From assembly GCF_003386235.1 (NCBI RefSeq), contig NZ_QRDZ01000012.1, positions 1-64,000 on the forward strand: a stretch of DNA of 64,000 nucleotides. Direction: 5' to 3'. The notes under the pieces are model-generated. The model did no database searches. It was not told the origin of the DNA and saw nothing but the letters and a program-made list of their open reading frames with translations. A program made the position numbers and the translations under genes. Of the stretch, positions 62,592 through 64,000 are shown piece after piece. Each line of letters opens with the position of its first letter. The stretch's first letter is position 1. Source of the DNA: Cohnella phaseoli. Its GTDB lineage: Bacteria; Bacillota; Bacilli; Paenibacillales; Paenibacillaceae.

Positions 62592-64000
62592 ATGATTAGA
62601 AGATCGACTGTAGTTCTGCTAGCCGCACTTATTTGTTTGACAATGGCATTATCTGCATGTGGGGGCACAACGAATCCAAAAAGTTCAGAGAGTTCCGCGA
62701 GTCCGTCAGCGCAACAATCAACTCAAGAACCGAATGAAGCAGCAGATCCTTCAAAGCTTCCGCCCGTAGAGTTGACTTGGTATTACCCGGGGACACCTCA
62801 GAAAGACGTGGAGTTAATTGAAGAAGCAATGAACAAAATTACGAAGGAAAAAATTAATGCAGCGATTAAGCTCGTTACGATTGACTGGGCGAGCTATACT
62901 CAAAAAATGAATGTGATGCAGGCGGGGGGAGAAGAATATGATTTGGCGTTTGTCGCACCTTGGGTAGGGAATTTTTATCAAGGGGTTGCAAAAGGGGCTT
63001 ACCTTCCATTGGATGAGTTGTTGGAGCAATATGCGCCGACACTGAAGAAGACGATTCCAGAAAAAATTTGGGATGCAGCTAAAGTAGGTGGACAAATCTA
63101 TGGTGCAATCAACTGGCAAATTGTTGCGGCTCAGGTTGGTTTTGAGGTAAGAAAGGACTTGGCAGAGAAATACAATCTAGATTTGGACAGCATCCAATCC
63201 GTCGCTGATTTAGAACCGTTTTTAACTCAGGTATCGCAGGGTGAGACAAATAGTCCTTATATATTTGTTCCCGGGGCTGCAATCGGCGGTTTTGACAACA
63301 TTGGCGATGATGGAAGTCCAGGTGTGGTCCGCATGGATGATGCCAGTCTGACTGTACTTAATCAATTTGAATCAGAAGAGTATAAACAATTCGTAGAGCT
63401 TATGCGTTCTTGGTATACAAAAGGTTTAATTCGTAAAGACCAAGCTACGCTTAAATTTTCTAATGAAATTTTGAAATCGGGTTCATTCTCTGGGGTTATT
63501 TCTTATCCGATTAAGCCAGGCGTTGAAGTTGAGGATCAGGCAAAATGGGGCCAGCCTGTGTTAGCCAAATCTTTGACGAAAGCCTTGATCACAACGAATA
63601 AAGCAAATGCGACGATGACAGCGATTAGTAAAACATCTAAAAATCCCGAACGTGCCATGATGTTCTTGGAGCTCATCAACACGAATAAAGAACTTTACAA
63701 TATCATTTGTCATGGCATTGAAGGCGTACATTATACAAAGGTATCCGACAACCTGATTGCAAGAAGTCCAGACAATACGGGCTATAACCCATTGACAGAC
63801 TGGATGTTTGGAAACCAGTTTAACGGTTATTATACAGATTCGTCCCAGGTTGGCGCTTGGGAAGCGAGTGAAGAAATGAACCTGGGTGCAGACGTATCAC
63901 CAACTTTGGGATTCAGCTTTGATCCTGAAAGCGTTAAATCGGAACTGGCGCAATTGAATTCAGTTGTCACACAATATGCGTTAGCTTTGGAAAGCGGCAG
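62592..64000 (+). CDS. Extracellular sugar-binding lipoprotein (partial, cut by window end)
   Basis: At least 469 residues, with no stop before the right edge. The signal peptide ends LSAC (Cys23); a Ser-rich linker (~28-50) follows. The mature part has VELTWYYPGTPQKDVELIEE and WTQ-free LipO-like features such as LPLDELLEQYAPTLKKTIPE and VGGQIYGAINWQ, as in the large solute-binding proteins of LplABC-type systems. GAGGAGG (62576-62582 region) precedes ATG 62592. It is the receptor of the permease pair upstream. Confidence 0.92.
   Translation, partial: MIRRSTVVLLAALICLTMALSACGGTTNPKSSESSASPSAQQSTQEPNEAADPSKLPPVELTWYYPGTPQKDVELIEEAMNKITKEKINAAIKLVTIDWASYTQKMNVMQAGGEEYDLAFVAPWVGNFYQGVAKGAYLPLDELLEQYAPTLKKTIPEKIWDAAKVGGQIYGAINWQIVAAQVGFEVRKDLAEKYNLDLDSIQSVADLEPFLTQVSQGETNSPYIFVPGAAIGGFDNIGDDGSPGVVRMDDASLTVLNQFESEEYKQFVELMRSWYTKGLIRKDQATLKFSNEILKSGSFSGVISYPIKPGVEVEDQAKWGQPVLAKSLTKALITTNKANATMTAISKTSKNPERAMMFLELINTNKELYNIICHGIEGVHYTKVSDNLIARSPDNTGYNPLTDWMFGNQFNGYYTDSSQVGAWEASEEMNLGADVSPTLGFSFDPESVKSELAQLNSVVTQYALALESG

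Overview
The window looks like a chromosome segment of a Gram-positive spore former of the Paenibacillaceae (Paenibacillus/Cohnella type). The evidence is the 23S-5S rRNA sequence, strong GGAGG-type ribosome binding sites, many lipoproteins, an S-layer-homology protein, LplB/CarB-type sugar permeases with a membrane-bound AraC regulator, and a monoderm Tad pilus cluster with a DUF6382-FHA protein. Most genes are GC-rich. The mobile segment near 0.4-1.8 kb and the part after about 57.9 kb are visibly AT-richer.

Layout. (1) 1-402: 3' end of a 23S gene, a 5S gene and the rRNA terminator. (2) 408-1786: a 1.38 kb IS1595-type element with 28-bp inverted ends and near-identical 8-bp flanks; it has a wrecked transposase, a passenger gene of unknown function and a second, nested mini-element. 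(3) 1918-21159: the most interesting part, a roughly 19 kb locus. A rightward run of eight genes encodes a secreted/membrane VWA protein, a giant tubulin/FtsZ-like protein, a large helical protein, a second membrane VWA protein, an all-beta protein, a zinc-ribbon TRAFAC-type GTPase, its GAP1-like partner with a membrane anchor, and an S-layer-anchored Ig-repeat protein. Three leftward genes (a 59-residue membrane peptide, a zinc-ribbon membrane protein and a membrane-anchored helical protein) diverge from it. The predicted topology links a cytosolic GTPase/tubulin core through the membrane to the cell surface. (4) 21.3-30.0 kb: YitT, polysaccharide deacetylase, two orphan sugar-binding lipoproteins with a tiny gene between them, an NlpC/P60 hydrolase, a guanylate-kinase paralogue with an altered P-loop, and an AraC/Gfo-Idh-MocA pair. 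(5) 30.2-40.3 kb: a complete Tad/Flp pilus operon of ten genes. (6) 40.5-53.7 kb: housekeeping genes (SDR epimerase, DUF2621, endonuclease IV, PurU, transketolase, PpnP, YitT, MFS, a SufR-like regulator, a dehydrogenase fused to a PilZ domain, an SPFH protein with a ribbon-helix-helix protein). (7) 53.7-64 kb: two carbohydrate modules. One is AraC + DUF4091 + a GH109-like Gfo/Idh protein; the other is an LplB/LplC permease pair + membrane AraC regulator + solute-binding lipoprotein cut by the window end.

Three families of short palindromic repeats are scattered through the window, and most copies sit at convergent gene junctions. One has three copies (1531, 26091, 27694), one is a single copy with perfect 16-bp ends (40341), and one has a 17-bp arm seen as a full hairpin at 46663 and as a single arm at 34105. 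They look like non-autonomous mini-elements that may also end transcription.

All assignments come from reading motifs and context by eye. Family names such as Tubulin_2, GAP1-N2, DUF4091 or DUF6382 are recalled, not searched.
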